Assembly (NCBI RefSeq): GCF_900109925.1
Contig: NZ_FOBW01000001.1
Location: 1-64,000 of the forward strand
From: Mesobacillus persicus
GTDB taxonomy: Bacteria > Bacillota > Bacilli > Bacillales > Cytobacillaceae
DNA: 64,000 nt
Direction: 5' to 3'
The position numbers were made by a program, and so were the translations under genes. Position 1 is the first letter of the stretch. Every line of letters begins with the position of its first letter. Below the pieces are notes generated by a model that ran no database searches, was not told where the DNA came from, and saw only the letters and a program-made list of their open reading frames with translations. Of the stretch, positions 53,440-61,319 are shown piece after piece.

Positions 53440-53928
53440 TTAGAATGAGGTTAGAGCGATTTTTAATTTTTTAGTCGCTTCAAGCACCACTCTAATATTT
53501 TCATGATTGTTCATTTTGTGTCTAGCATGGAGCAGGACAGGTCGTACGGATTCCACCGATCGTCCAAACTCGTTCATCCACTCATATCTTGGAACCATCC
53601 AAGTATGAAAGTGGTGGGTCGTATCTTCATTATAAAAATAATAAACATGTTCGATACCTAAAACTTCCCGTTGCGCCTTCCTAATTTTCGTGATGGTATT
53701 TATATAATCAAGCTTCTCCTCATCAGTCAGTTCATCAAAACTCTTAATATGTCGTTTGGAAGCGAGGATGATTAAGCCTTTAATTGGATAGGCAACATCT
53801 TGATGGGCATGAAAATGATTGGTTTCAATCACCGCACCTCCATCTGGCTTAACCAAACCGCTAGTTAAAGCACAGCTTAGACATTCAACCTCGACCGTTT
53901 TTCCAGTTGATAAAGTAATACTTCTCAT
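53440..53928 (-). CDS. HIT-like hydrolase
   Basis: A 162-residue protein of the histidine-triad superfamily. The second half carries THHFHTWMVPRYEWM, a HxHxH-like triad variant, and YPIKGLIILASKRHIKSFDEL is the HIT-type core strand region. HIT proteins act on nucleotide conjugates. CxxC in VECLSCAL could bind metal. GGAGGGCATCGA precedes the ATG. It is a single gene. Confidence 0.82.
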   Translation of the reverse strand: MRSITLSTGKTVEVECLSCALTSGLVKPDGGAVIETNHFHAHQDVAYPIKGLIILASKRHIKSFDELTDEEKLDYINTITKIRKAQREVLGIEHVYYFYNEDTTHHFHTWMVPRYEWMNEFGRSVESVRPVLLHARHKMNNHENIRVVLEATKKLKIALTSF

Positions 53929-54432
53929 TCGATGCCCTCCTTCATTGAATTCTAGTGATTCACACTAGGCTTATTGCTGCCTTATTAATTATAATTCTTT
54001 TTTATTGAGACATTCAGTTTAATTACAACAACCTACCTCTGTATTTCTAAATATTGCTGACGTAGGCTTACTGTGAAATCCTTTATGTAAGGGTTAACTT
54101 TTTTCTGGATTTTCCTTGTTTTCTAGGACTTTTTAAATAACGCTCTTTTCGGAAGAATTCCGCTTAGTTAGTAATTTTTATAAAAAATAGCTTAGTTAGA
54201 CGGAGAAATTCCGCTTATTGACTCGAAAAACGTGAAAATGTGGCATTTTGCTTGCATAACCGGAAAATCTCCCCTTATTTACCTAGAAACGAGCTCCATT
54301 CTGTAATTAACCGGAGAACCTCCGCTTATTTTTCTTTTGCTGGTTTATCAATATTTCAAAAAGCAACAAACTTTGAGAAGAGAGCCTTAAATAAAGATTA
54401 GCAACAGTCATCTAGATTGTTAAAAAAATAAT
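53929..54432. other. Long intergenic region with degenerate repeats
   Basis: About 500 nt without a coding frame, divergent side of the HIT-like gene and upstream of the HTH-AtpD gene. Its second half holds the GGAGAA..TCCGCTTA repeats (separate entry); the first 200 nt show nothing I can name. Confidence 0.6.
54151..54328. repeat. Four copies of GGAGAAnnTCCGCTTA
   Basis: Copies at 54151 (GGAAGAATTCCGCTTA), 54202 (GGAGAAATTCCGCTTA), 54262 (GGAAAATCTCCCCTTA) and 54313 (GGAGAACCTCCGCTTA) are spaced by 51, 60 and 51 nt. Each is an imperfect palindrome (GGA..TCC) followed by GCTTA; the spacers are not alike. The last two share TAACC just before. Confidence 0.8.
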
Positions 54433-54448
54433 TACGTTTAAAAGTAAC
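54433..54448 (+). promoter_or_regulatory. Upstream 16-bp palindrome of the HTH-AtpD gene
   Basis: TTACGTTTAAAAGTAA matches the downstream palindrome at 54478-54493 in 15 of 16 positions. It is a probable operator half of a two-site array. Confidence 0.65.
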
Positions 54449-54477
54449 TACCGCTTGCTCTTTAGAGTAATATGTAT

Positions 54478-54493
54478 TACTTTTAAAAGTAAG
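54478..54493 (+). promoter_or_regulatory. Downstream 16-bp perfect palindrome at the ribosome site
   Basis: TTACTTTTAAAAGTAA is a perfect palindrome ending at the AAGGAGGGG ribosome binding site of the HTH-AtpD gene. Together with the copy 45 bp upstream it brackets the likely promoter, so autoregulation by the HTH protein is a natural proposal. Confidence 0.7.
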
Positions 54494-54505
54494 GAGGGGA
54501 ATAAA

Positions 54506-55549
54506 ATGGAAAACTTAAGATTAAATGTTCCGTTGCTAAGGCGAAGGGTACCAAATCTTACGAGTGCTGCACGTTCAGTTGGATTAAGGCCTGCAACAGT
54601 TTCAAACCTGTGTACAGGCAAAATACCAGTTGGCCGCTCCGAGGTGCGTACCTTAGTGGCACTTGCGTCATTGGCCCAATGTACTTTAGACGAGTTAATT
54701 TTGAGAGGGGAGACGGTTGAAATGATTGAAACGAAAATTAAAACATTAGATTTGTTTGCGCCTATTGTTAAAGGGGGAACGGTTGGACTTGTTGCTCGAC
54801 CAGGTATGGGGCAATTAGTTGTGCTTACTGAGTTGTTTTACAGATTAACAAGAGAAGGATATAAAACCATCTTTCTAAAACCCCAGGAAAACTATCCCGA
54901 ATTAAGTGACACGATTAGTGAAGTAGATATAGTAGTTGACTCCATTGAAAAAGCGTTTGAAGACATCAAGGCAGTCGGAGGAAGTCATGATGTGATTTTT
55001 GCTGCCGATCGGTCGCATGTTCTGACCGGAGAAATCTATGACTTGCAACAAAAGATAGAGGAAGCCGGTGTTCAATCGGTGACGACCTTCCTTCTTGATT
55101 TAAAAGGAGCGTCTGTTGATGAGGATTTACCATATGGTCCATTAGAAACATTATGGCAATTTGACGCCGACCTATCTGCTCGTCATAAATATCCAGCTGT
55201 TAACCCAATTTACTCAACATCATCCGTATTAGAAGGAGCCCACCTAGATCAAACCCATCTTACCATTCAACAAAGAGCCCAAAAACTTTTGCGCCGTTAC
55301 CGTGAATTACGTTCGCTGGTTAATGTAAAAGGGATAGACGGAATCCCGGCTTCAGAAATTCAAGTCTTCAATCGAGGGGAACGCTTAGAAGCCTACCTTA
55401 CCCAGCCATTTTATGTCGCAGAAACCTTTACAGGGCAAAAAGGAGAAAGTGTCGAGCTTGAAACGACAATTAACGATGTACGGAAGATTATAGACGGAGG
55501 GACAGATTCTAAAGAGCTTGAGAAACTGAACTTCATCGGGAGCTTATAA
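54506..55549 (+). CDS. HTH domain fused to an inactive F1-ATPase beta-subunit-like domain
   Basis: A 347-residue protein. Residues about 1-65 form an XRE-like helix-turn-helix: LTSAARSVGLRPATVSNLC and LASLAQCTLDELILRGE. Residues about 68-335 follow the AtpD nucleotide-binding and C-terminal domains in order: METKIKTLDLFAPIVKGGTVGL matches the region before the P-loop (read here from MIETKIK), then YPAVNPIYSTSSVL, RAQKLLRRYRELRSLV and FLSQPFF-like YLTQPFYVAETFTG. The P-loop GGAGVGKT is replaced by ARPGMGQL, so the Lys is gone; the catalytic Glu region is also lost. The beta-barrel domain is absent. The ATG at 54506 follows AAGGAGGGG. Probably a DNA-binding regulator using a recycled ATPase fold. 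Confidence 0.85.
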   Translation: MENLRLNVPLLRRRVPNLTSAARSVGLRPATVSNLCTGKIPVGRSEVRTLVALASLAQCTLDELILRGETVEMIETKIKTLDLFAPIVKGGTVGLVARPGMGQLVVLTELFYRLTREGYKTIFLKPQENYPELSDTISEVDIVVDSIEKAFEDIKAVGGSHDVIFAADRSHVLTGEIYDLQQKIEEAGVQSVTTFLLDLKGASVDEDLPYGPLETLWQFDADLSARHKYPAVNPIYSTSSVLEGAHLDQTHLTIQQRAQKLLRRYRELRSLVNVKGIDGIPASEIQVFNRGERLEAYLTQPFYVAETFTGQKGESVELETTINDVRKIIDGGTDSKELEKLNFIGSL

Positions 55550-55570
55550 ATGCTTCACCAAGAGGCTTTA

Positions 55571-55613
55571 ACCATGAAAATGGAAGGTGCCAGGCACCTT
55601 CCATTTTCATGGT
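55571..55613. repeat. Palindromic GTGCC repeat, copy 6 (21-bp arms, 1-nt centre)
   Basis: 55571-55591 and 55593-55613 are exact reverse complements around A55592, with GGTGCCAGGCACC at the centre. It lies between the converging HTH-AtpD and ALDH genes. Confidence 0.9.
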
Positions 55614-55616
55614 AAC

Positions 55617-56987
55617 TTACTTAATGAATTTTTTAATTTTTTTGAGTCCGTCTTTCATATTTGGGTAGCGGAATGGGAGGTCGAATTTGGTTGTTTGTTT
55701 TAGAACGCTTTTTTCATGTGAGAATGTGTCAAAGCTACCCTTTCCATGATAGGCTCCAATTCCACTTGTACCGACGCCACCAAACGGGAGGTGGGGGGAA
55801 CCAAGGTGGTAGACGGTATCATTAATGCAACCACCACCAAACGTTACTTGGTTCAACACTTTGGTCTGTATATCGTCATTTTCCGAAAACAGATATAGCG
55901 CTAATGGCTTTGGATGGTTGTCGATTCCTTCAATGGCTTCCGCTAAATTCTCATATTCCAGGATTGGTAGAATCGGTCCAAAGATTTCATCCTCCATGAC
56001 AGCATCTCCCCAATTGATTTCAGTAAGGACAGTTGGTTCGATCCTTAGCCTCTCAGGGTTAGAGCTTCCTCCAATTAAAACCTTGCCATTATCTAGAAAT
56101 GTTTTAAGTCGGTTAAAATGCCTTTCACTAACAATTCGTGTGAAATCGGGATTTTCTAATGGCGTATTTCCATATAACTCCTTAATTGCATCTTTAAATA
56201 ATTCAATAAAGGGATCTCTAATGCGCTTATGAAGGTAAAGATAATCAGGCGCAACACAGGTTTGGCCAGCGTTGACAAACTTGCCCCATGCGATTCGTTT
56301 CGCTGCTAACTTCAGATTCGCGTCTTCGTGAACGATACATGGACTCTTTCCACCTAACTCCAAAGTAACTGGAGTTAAGTTTTTAGCCGCAGCTTCCATA
56401 ATGACCTTCCCAACCGGCACACTCCCGGTAAAAAAGATGTAATCAAACTTTTCTTCAAGCAAAACTTGGCTCGTTTCGACCCCACCTTGAACAACCGCGA
56501 TAAACTCTTCAGGGAAGGTTTCTGCGATGAGTTGAGCGAACACTTCAGACGTGTTTGGAGTTAACTCTGAAGGTTTAATAACCGCACAATTTCCCGCCGC
56601 TATAGCCCCGATTAATGGAGCCACAGCTAGCTGAAATGGATAGTTCCAAGGAGCAATAATAAGCGCTACGCCGTAGGGTTCTGGATAAATATAACTGGCA
56701 GACCCAATATGAGTAATAGGCGTTTTAACCTTTCTAGGTTTTGCCCATGATTTTAAGTGGTTTATGGTAAACTTGATTTCTTCAAGTACAATCATGATTT
56801 CGGTTGTGTAGGCATCAAATTCTGACTTGTTTAAATCAGAACGTAGGGCTTCCATTAGAGGTTTTTCATAGTCTCTAACGGCACTTCGTAATTTTTCAAG
56901 AGCTTCGAGACGGTAAGATAGATCTTTTGTTTTTTCTGTACGGAAGAAGGATTTTTGTCTTGTAAGTAGTGAGCTGTAGTTTTCCAT
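55617..56987 (-). CDS. Class 3-type aldehyde dehydrogenase (YwdH-like)
   Basis: A 456-residue ALDH without the long N-terminus of class 1/2 enzymes. It has IAPWNYPFQLAVAPLIGAIAAGN, FTGSVPVGK, catalytic Glu in TLELGGKSP, and catalytic Cys in VNAGQTCVAPDY; the end has a hydrophilic helix, DGLKKIKKFIK, that may touch the membrane as in fatty aldehyde dehydrogenases. It is the last gene of a TetR-ADH-ALDH set on the minus strand and probably oxidises a fatty or aromatic aldehyde. Confidence 0.9.
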   Translation of the reverse strand: MENYSSLLTRQKSFFRTEKTKDLSYRLEALEKLRSAVRDYEKPLMEALRSDLNKSEFDAYTTEIMIVLEEIKFTINHLKSWAKPRKVKTPITHIGSASYIYPEPYGVALIIAPWNYPFQLAVAPLIGAIAAGNCAVIKPSELTPNTSEVFAQLIAETFPEEFIAVVQGGVETSQVLLEEKFDYIFFTGSVPVGKVIMEAAAKNLTPVTLELGGKSPCIVHEDANLKLAAKRIAWGKFVNAGQTCVAPDYLYLHKRIRDPFIELFKDAIKELYGNTPLENPDFTRIVSERHFNRLKTFLDNGKVLIGGSSNPERLRIEPTVLTEINWGDAVMEDEIFGPILPILEYENLAEAIEGIDNHPKPLALYLFSENDDIQTKVLNQVTFGGGCINDTVYHLGSPHLPFGGVGTSGIGAYHGKGSFDTFSHEKSVLKQTTKFDLPFRYPNMKDGLKKIKKFIK

Positions 56988-57038
56988 CTACACAGCCTCC
57001 TCAATTCAAATAAATTTTTAGCTTAATCATAAGTATAC

Positions 57039-58238
57039 CTAATTTTTAATGATTTGATAGAGAGAATACAAATCCCCTTTGGAGAGTATCTTCGGTACTG
57101 GGTAAAGCGGATTCGCTTCTTTGTAGGCCCTGTCAATCATTAACGGAAGATCAGACTCATTAATCCCATTAACCTTATTTGGAATATCCATTTTTTCATT
57201 TAATTTCTTAATTGCTTCAATAAACTGTTGGGCTTTTCTTTTGTTCGTGTCATCGGCATGACCAACTCCGACCACATCTGCAAGATCTGCTAAACGTTCA
57301 TATACACTATCGCCATAGTACTCTAGGACGTGTGGGAGAATAATCGCATTGGCAAGACCATGGGGAACCGAGTAAAAGCCTCCAAGGGTATGAGCAATCG
57401 CATGTACATATCCAACATAGGCACGGGTAAAAGCGATTCCCGCCAAATAAGCTGCCCTTTGCATATTTGTTCGGGCCTCAAGGTTCGCCCCATTGTTATA
57501 GGCCTCCTCGAGGTTTTGAAAAATTAACTTAACCGCTTCTCGACTACATTGTTCAGTTTCAGCTGTATTGCTCTTGCCAATATATGCTTCAACTGCGTGG
57601 GTTAAAGCATCCATGCCTGTTGTTGATGTAATATGTGTGGGGAGGTTAACAGTCAGTAAGGGATCGAGAATCGCATGGTGGGGAATAAGGGACATATCAT
57701 TAATTGCATACTTCTCATGGGTCTTACTGTTGGAGATGACGGCCGCAACGGTTGCTTCACTCCCAGTACCTGCTGTGGTTGGAACTGCAAACAGGGGAGG
57801 AATCTCTTTGCGCACCTTTAATTGCCCCTTTAGCTGGGAAAGCGTCTTATTTGGTCTGGCCACACGGGCGCCAACTGCCTTTGCACAATCCATCGGTGAC
57901 CCGCCCCCAAAGGCGATAATCGCCTCGCAATGCTTTGCGATATAAATTTTCAAAGCTTCCTCGATGTTTTCGATTGTCGGATTTGGCACTGTCTCGTCGT
58001 AAACTGAAAACTCTACCCCTCTCTCTGTTAGGCCTTCAAGCAACCCTTCCATTATTCCAAGGGTGACAATGCCTTGATCAGTGACGATTAATACGTTTTT
58101 AATCCCTCTGTCTTTCAACAGGTTCGGGAGCTCAAGTACACTATTTGCTCCTTCCAACAACTCGGGCTTTCGCCAGGGGAGGAGTGGGGAAATCAGTCTG
58201 AATGACTTCTGGTACAGCCTGTAATAAAGGGTTTTCAT
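57039..58238 (-). CDS. Iron-containing alcohol dehydrogenase
   Basis: A 399-residue group III (Fe-ADH) enzyme. The NAD-binding FGGGSPMDCAKAVGA and TTAGTGSEATVAAVI, and the metal-binding stretch TGMDALTHAVEAYIG with HAIAHTLGGFYSVPHGLANA, are all present. The N-terminal 30 residues (LYQKSFRLISPLLPWRKPEL) form an extension seen in long-chain members. AGGGAATAATT precedes the ATG. It lies 51 nt upstream of the ALDH gene. Confidence 0.92.
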   Translation of the reverse strand: MKTLYYRLYQKSFRLISPLLPWRKPELLEGANSVLELPNLLKDRGIKNVLIVTDQGIVTLGIMEGLLEGLTERGVEFSVYDETVPNPTIENIEEALKIYIAKHCEAIIAFGGGSPMDCAKAVGARVARPNKTLSQLKGQLKVRKEIPPLFAVPTTAGTGSEATVAAVISNSKTHEKYAINDMSLIPHHAILDPLLTVNLPTHITSTTGMDALTHAVEAYIGKSNTAETEQCSREAVKLIFQNLEEAYNNGANLEARTNMQRAAYLAGIAFTRAYVGYVHAIAHTLGGFYSVPHGLANAIILPHVLEYYGDSVYERLADLADVVGVGHADDTNKRKAQQFIEAIKKLNEKMDIPNKVNGINESDLPLMIDRAYKEANPLYPVPKILSKGDLYSLYQIIKN

Positions 58239-58277
58239 CTAATTATTCCCTCGCTTTCGATTAAATTAATTATCTCT

Positions 58278-58904
58278 CTACCGATACAAACCGTTCACAT
58301 ACATTTGTGCTAGACTACTAGCGATGACTCGATAGTCCTTATCTGTTTGTTTGAGGGCAACTTTCCACATATACTTTTCACCTGTGTAAAATAACACTCC
58401 AGCGACTACTTCAGGATCAAAATCCTTATGTCGTGTTAGACCTTTTTCCATTGCCTGTTTAACATTGTCGGAAATGCGTTCAATGAATTTTTTGATGAAA
58501 TTCTGCCAGTTTTCATTGATTATATGCGACAACCCGATAGCTTCATGTAAAACTTTCAAAGCCAGTTGATATTTAATTGCAAGTTTAAGAAAGTTTTCTA
58601 TGTTTCTTTGGGTGACCGCTAGGGACTCCTCCTTCGAATTGACAGTAAATTCTCCATTAGCAATCTGGTAAAACTCCTCCAAAACTTCTTTTATTATCGT
58701 TAAAAAAATTTCTTCCTTTCCCCCTGGGAAATGGGTATAAGCAGTTCCATATCCAATTGATGCCTTCTTAGAGACCATGGCAATTGTAGTCTCTTTAAAG
58801 CCAAATTCAATGAATAACTTTTTAGCGGATTCAAGGATCTTGGTTCTGGAATGTTCACCTCTGACCTTTCGTTTATCTTCTAGATTGTGGGTCAATTTAA
58901 TCAA
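58278..58904 (-). CDS. TetR-family regulator of the alcohol/aldehyde genes
   Basis: A 208-residue regulator with helix-turn-helix SAKKLFIEFGFKETTIAMVSKKASIGYGTAYTHFPGGKEEIF and a helical sensor domain. It is the first gene of the minus-strand set and divergent from the 2-oxoacid dehydrogenase operon, so it could control both. The start is a TTG at 58904 with AGGAG upstream, or another TTG nine nucleotides later. Confidence 0.88.
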   Translation of the reverse strand: MIKLTHNLEDKRKVRGEHSRTKILESAKKLFIEFGFKETTIAMVSKKASIGYGTAYTHFPGGKEEIFLTIIKEVLEEFYQIANGEFTVNSKEESLAVTQRNIENFLKLAIKYQLALKVLHEAIGLSHIINENWQNFIKKFIERISDNVKQAMEKGLTRHKDFDPEVVAGVLFYTGEKYMWKVALKQTDKDYRVIASSLAQMYVNGLYR

Positions 58905-58978
58905 CTCCTGCTCCTATTCTTTTTTTGTCGAAATCAAAGGTTTTGTTGTCTGAAAACTTAAAAGATTATAAAAATAAA

Positions 58979-59008
58979 TTGACTCGATCATAACATAGAC
59001 ACTATACT
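58979..59008 (+). promoter_or_regulatory. Sigma A-type promoter for the E1/E2 operon
   Basis: TTGACT (58979-58984) and TATACT (59003-59008) are 18 nt apart and lie about 70 nt before the E1 alpha start. Just after, GATAT and ATATC (59019-59033) form an inverted repeat that could be an operator for the divergent TetR protein. Confidence 0.55.
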
Positions 59009-59079
59009 AAAATCAAAAGATATTGACACCATATCAACTTCTTTTTTTATATTAATCTATTTAAGAATGGGGGATTTGT

Positions 59080-60147
59080 ATGTGGTTGGAACCGAATGAA
59101 ACGATTGTGAACAAGGTTCAGGTTTTGGATGAAACAGGAAAGTTAATTGGATCACACCCTGATGTGAATGATGATGAACTGTTGGCACTATATAAATGGA
59201 TGGTTCAGGCGAGAACCTTTGACCAGCGCGCGCTTAAGCTACAGCGTCAGGGGAGAATCGGTACATATGCACCAATGATAGGGCAAGAGGCGGCACAGGT
59301 TGGAAGCGCTTTCGCTTTGAAGAAACAGGATTGGATTTACCCTAGCTATCGGGAAGTCGGTGCCTGTCTTGTTCACGGAGTGTCAATGGAGAACTTTTTC
59401 TTATATACAATGGGCCACATAAAAGGTGGAACTTCAGCACAAGGAACCAATGTTTTTCCTGTACAAATCATTATAGGTGCGCAGTGTTTGCACGCTGTCG
59501 GTAGTGCGTGGGCATCAAAGTATAAGGATGAAAGCAGTGTCAGTGTGGCTTACATCGGTGATGGCGGAACATCGCAGGGTGATTTTCATGAGGCGTTGAA
59601 CTTTGCAGGTGTTTATAAATTGCCTACGGTCTTCTTTGTTCAAAATAACCAATGGGCCATTAGTGTACCTAGGTCGAAACAAACGGCGAGTGCGACGATT
59701 GCCCAAAAAGCAGCTGCCTATGGGATCACAGGAATCCAAGTAGATGGAAATGATGTGCTAGCGGTTTACTCAACGATGAAAGAGGCATTAAGACGTGCCC
59801 GTGAAGGAAAGCCAGTGTTGGTAGAAGCAGTTACCTATCGTCAAGGTCCGCATACGACAGCTGACGATCCAACCAAGTATCGTCAAAATGGTGAGCTCGA
59901 ACAATGGCTTGCAAAAGATCCCCTTAAGCGCATGAAAGCCTTTCTTATTGAACGTGGGATTTGGAATGAAGAGTTAGAACAAGTAGAGTTTGAAACTGCA
60001 AATGACAAGGTGACAAAGGCATTCGAGATAGCGGCAAGCACTCCTAGCAGTAAAACTGTTGAAGTGTTTGATTTCGTCTATGAACAAAAGCCAAGCCAGC
60101 TTGCTGAACAACAAAACTCAATTCAGGTAGAGGGGGTAGTAAAATGA
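59080..60147 (+). CDS. 2-oxoacid dehydrogenase E1 component, alpha subunit
   Basis: A 355-residue thiamine-diphosphate enzyme subunit. The TPP motif is GDGGTSQGDFHEALNFAGVYKLPTVFFVQNN (GDG to NN), with QARTFDQRALKLQRQGRIGTYAP before it and YRQGPHTTADDPTKYR after it. It decarboxylates pyruvate or a branched-chain 2-oxoacid together with the beta subunit. GAATGGGGGAT precedes the ATG. It overlaps the beta-subunit gene by 4 nt. Choice between PdhA-type and BkdA-type substrates cannot be made from the sequence. Confidence 0.9.
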   Translation: MWLEPNETIVNKVQVLDETGKLIGSHPDVNDDELLALYKWMVQARTFDQRALKLQRQGRIGTYAPMIGQEAAQVGSAFALKKQDWIYPSYREVGACLVHGVSMENFFLYTMGHIKGGTSAQGTNVFPVQIIIGAQCLHAVGSAWASKYKDESSVSVAYIGDGGTSQGDFHEALNFAGVYKLPTVFFVQNNQWAISVPRSKQTASATIAQKAAAYGITGIQVDGNDVLAVYSTMKEALRRAREGKPVLVEAVTYRQGPHTTADDPTKYRQNGELEQWLAKDPLKRMKAFLIERGIWNEELEQVEFETANDKVTKAFEIAASTPSSKTVEVFDFVYEQKPSQLAEQQNSIQVEGVVK

Positions 60148-61124
60148 CAGCGATGACAATGATTGAAGCGATAAATTTTACGCTAAAAAAAGAAATGGAG
60201 CGAGATCAAAATGTCATTTGTTTAGGAGAAGATATTGGGAAAAATGGTGGGGTGTTTCGAGCCACCGATGGCCTGCAAGAACTTTTTGGAGAAAACCGTG
60301 TTGTCGATACTCCCATTGCTGAATCCGCAATTGTTGGTGCTGCTGTTGGGATGGCGACAAGAGGGTTGAGGCCAGTAGCTGAAATCCAGTTCCTCGGCTT
60401 CATTTATGAAGCGATGGATCAAATGGCAGCACAAGCTTCACGGATTCGCTTTAGATCTGGGGGAACAATTACCGCACCCATGGTTGTTCGTGCACCGTTT
60501 GGTGGCGGAGTAAGAACACCTGAGCTTCATTCTGATAGTTTAGAAGGGTTGTTTTTACACTCGCCTGGGATGAAAGTCGTTATGCCAAGCTCAGCCTATG
60601 ATGCGAAAGGCTTACTGGCATCTGCGATAAGGGATAATGATCCGGTGCTATTCTTGGAACCGATGAAACTATATAGAGCGTTTAAAGAAGAAGTACCTGA
60701 AGAGGATTATCTGCTTGGAATTGGTAAGGCAAACATTTTAAAAGAGGGAGAAGACTTAACGATTATTACCTACGGTCCAACGGTACCACTCGTAAAAAAT
60801 GTCGTTGCAGAAATCGAGAAAACTCAAGGTCTATCAATTGAAATTATCGATTTAAGAACCATTTCCCCTCTAGATGAAGAAACGATTCTTTCTTCTGTCC
60901 AGAAAACAGGCCGTGCCGTCATTGTTCATGAAGCGGTGAAAGCGGGAGGACCAGGTGCAGAGATATCAGCGTTGATCAATGAAAAGGCATTATTCCATCT
61001 AACTGCTCCAATCATTCGTGTTACCGGGTTCGATACACCATACCCAGTTCCATCGGTTGAAGATGACTGGTTGCCGAATGCGACTAGAATTGGCCAAGGA
61101 ATAAGAGAAGTGTTATCTCACTAA
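60144..61124 (+). CDS. 2-oxoacid dehydrogenase E1 component, beta subunit
   Basis: A 326-residue transketolase-like subunit: ICLGEDIGKNGGVFRATDGLQ, VDTPIAESAIVGAAVGMA, EIQFLGFIYEAMDQ, and VRAPFGGGVRTPELHSDSLE are standard. It forms the alpha2beta2 E1 with the product encoded just upstream (ATGA overlap). The E2 gene follows after a gap filled by a 165-bp repeat element. Confidence 0.94.
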   Translation: MTAMTMIEAINFTLKKEMERDQNVICLGEDIGKNGGVFRATDGLQELFGENRVVDTPIAESAIVGAAVGMATRGLRPVAEIQFLGFIYEAMDQMAAQASRIRFRSGGTITAPMVVRAPFGGGVRTPELHSDSLEGLFLHSPGMKVVMPSSAYDAKGLLASAIRDNDPVLFLEPMKLYRAFKEEVPEEDYLLGIGKANILKEGEDLTIITYGPTVPLVKNVVAEIEKTQGLSIEIIDLRTISPLDEETILSSVQKTGRAVIVHEAVKAGGPGAEISALINEKALFHLTAPIIRVTGFDTPYPVPSVEDDWLPNATRIGQGIREVLSH

Positions 61125-61130
61125 TTTTAA

Positions 61131-61295
61131 GCTTTGTTAAAGGACACTGTTGATTGGAGCGGAAGGCACTCGACTCCTGCGGGAGTACGGGGCAGGGGAG
61201 ACCCCACAGGCGCGTTAAGCGCCGAGGAGGCTCCCCGGCACGCCCGCGGAAAGCGAGTGCCTGGAGTGGAAATCAACAACCAAGTTTAACAGAGC
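61131..61295. repeat. 165-bp GC-rich structured dispersed element inside the operon
   Basis: The ends GCTTTGTTAAA and TTTAACAGAGC are imperfect inverted repeats, followed inwards by TGTTGATT and AATCAACA. The inside is GC-rich with several nested stems (GGCACTCG/CGAGTGCC, GGCGCGTTAAGCGCC). AATTTTAA stands on both sides (61123-61130, 61297-61304), like a target duplication. Related elements (CTCCTGCGGGA... CGCGGAAAGCGAGTGCC) are common between genes in Bacillaceae. Confidence 0.85.
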
Positions 61296-61319
61296 AAATT
61301 TTAAAAGGAGTTGCATCAT

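Noticed and set aside
61123-61304. Intact insertion sequence
   Set aside because: The element encodes no transposase and is only 165 bp; at most it is a non-autonomous element.
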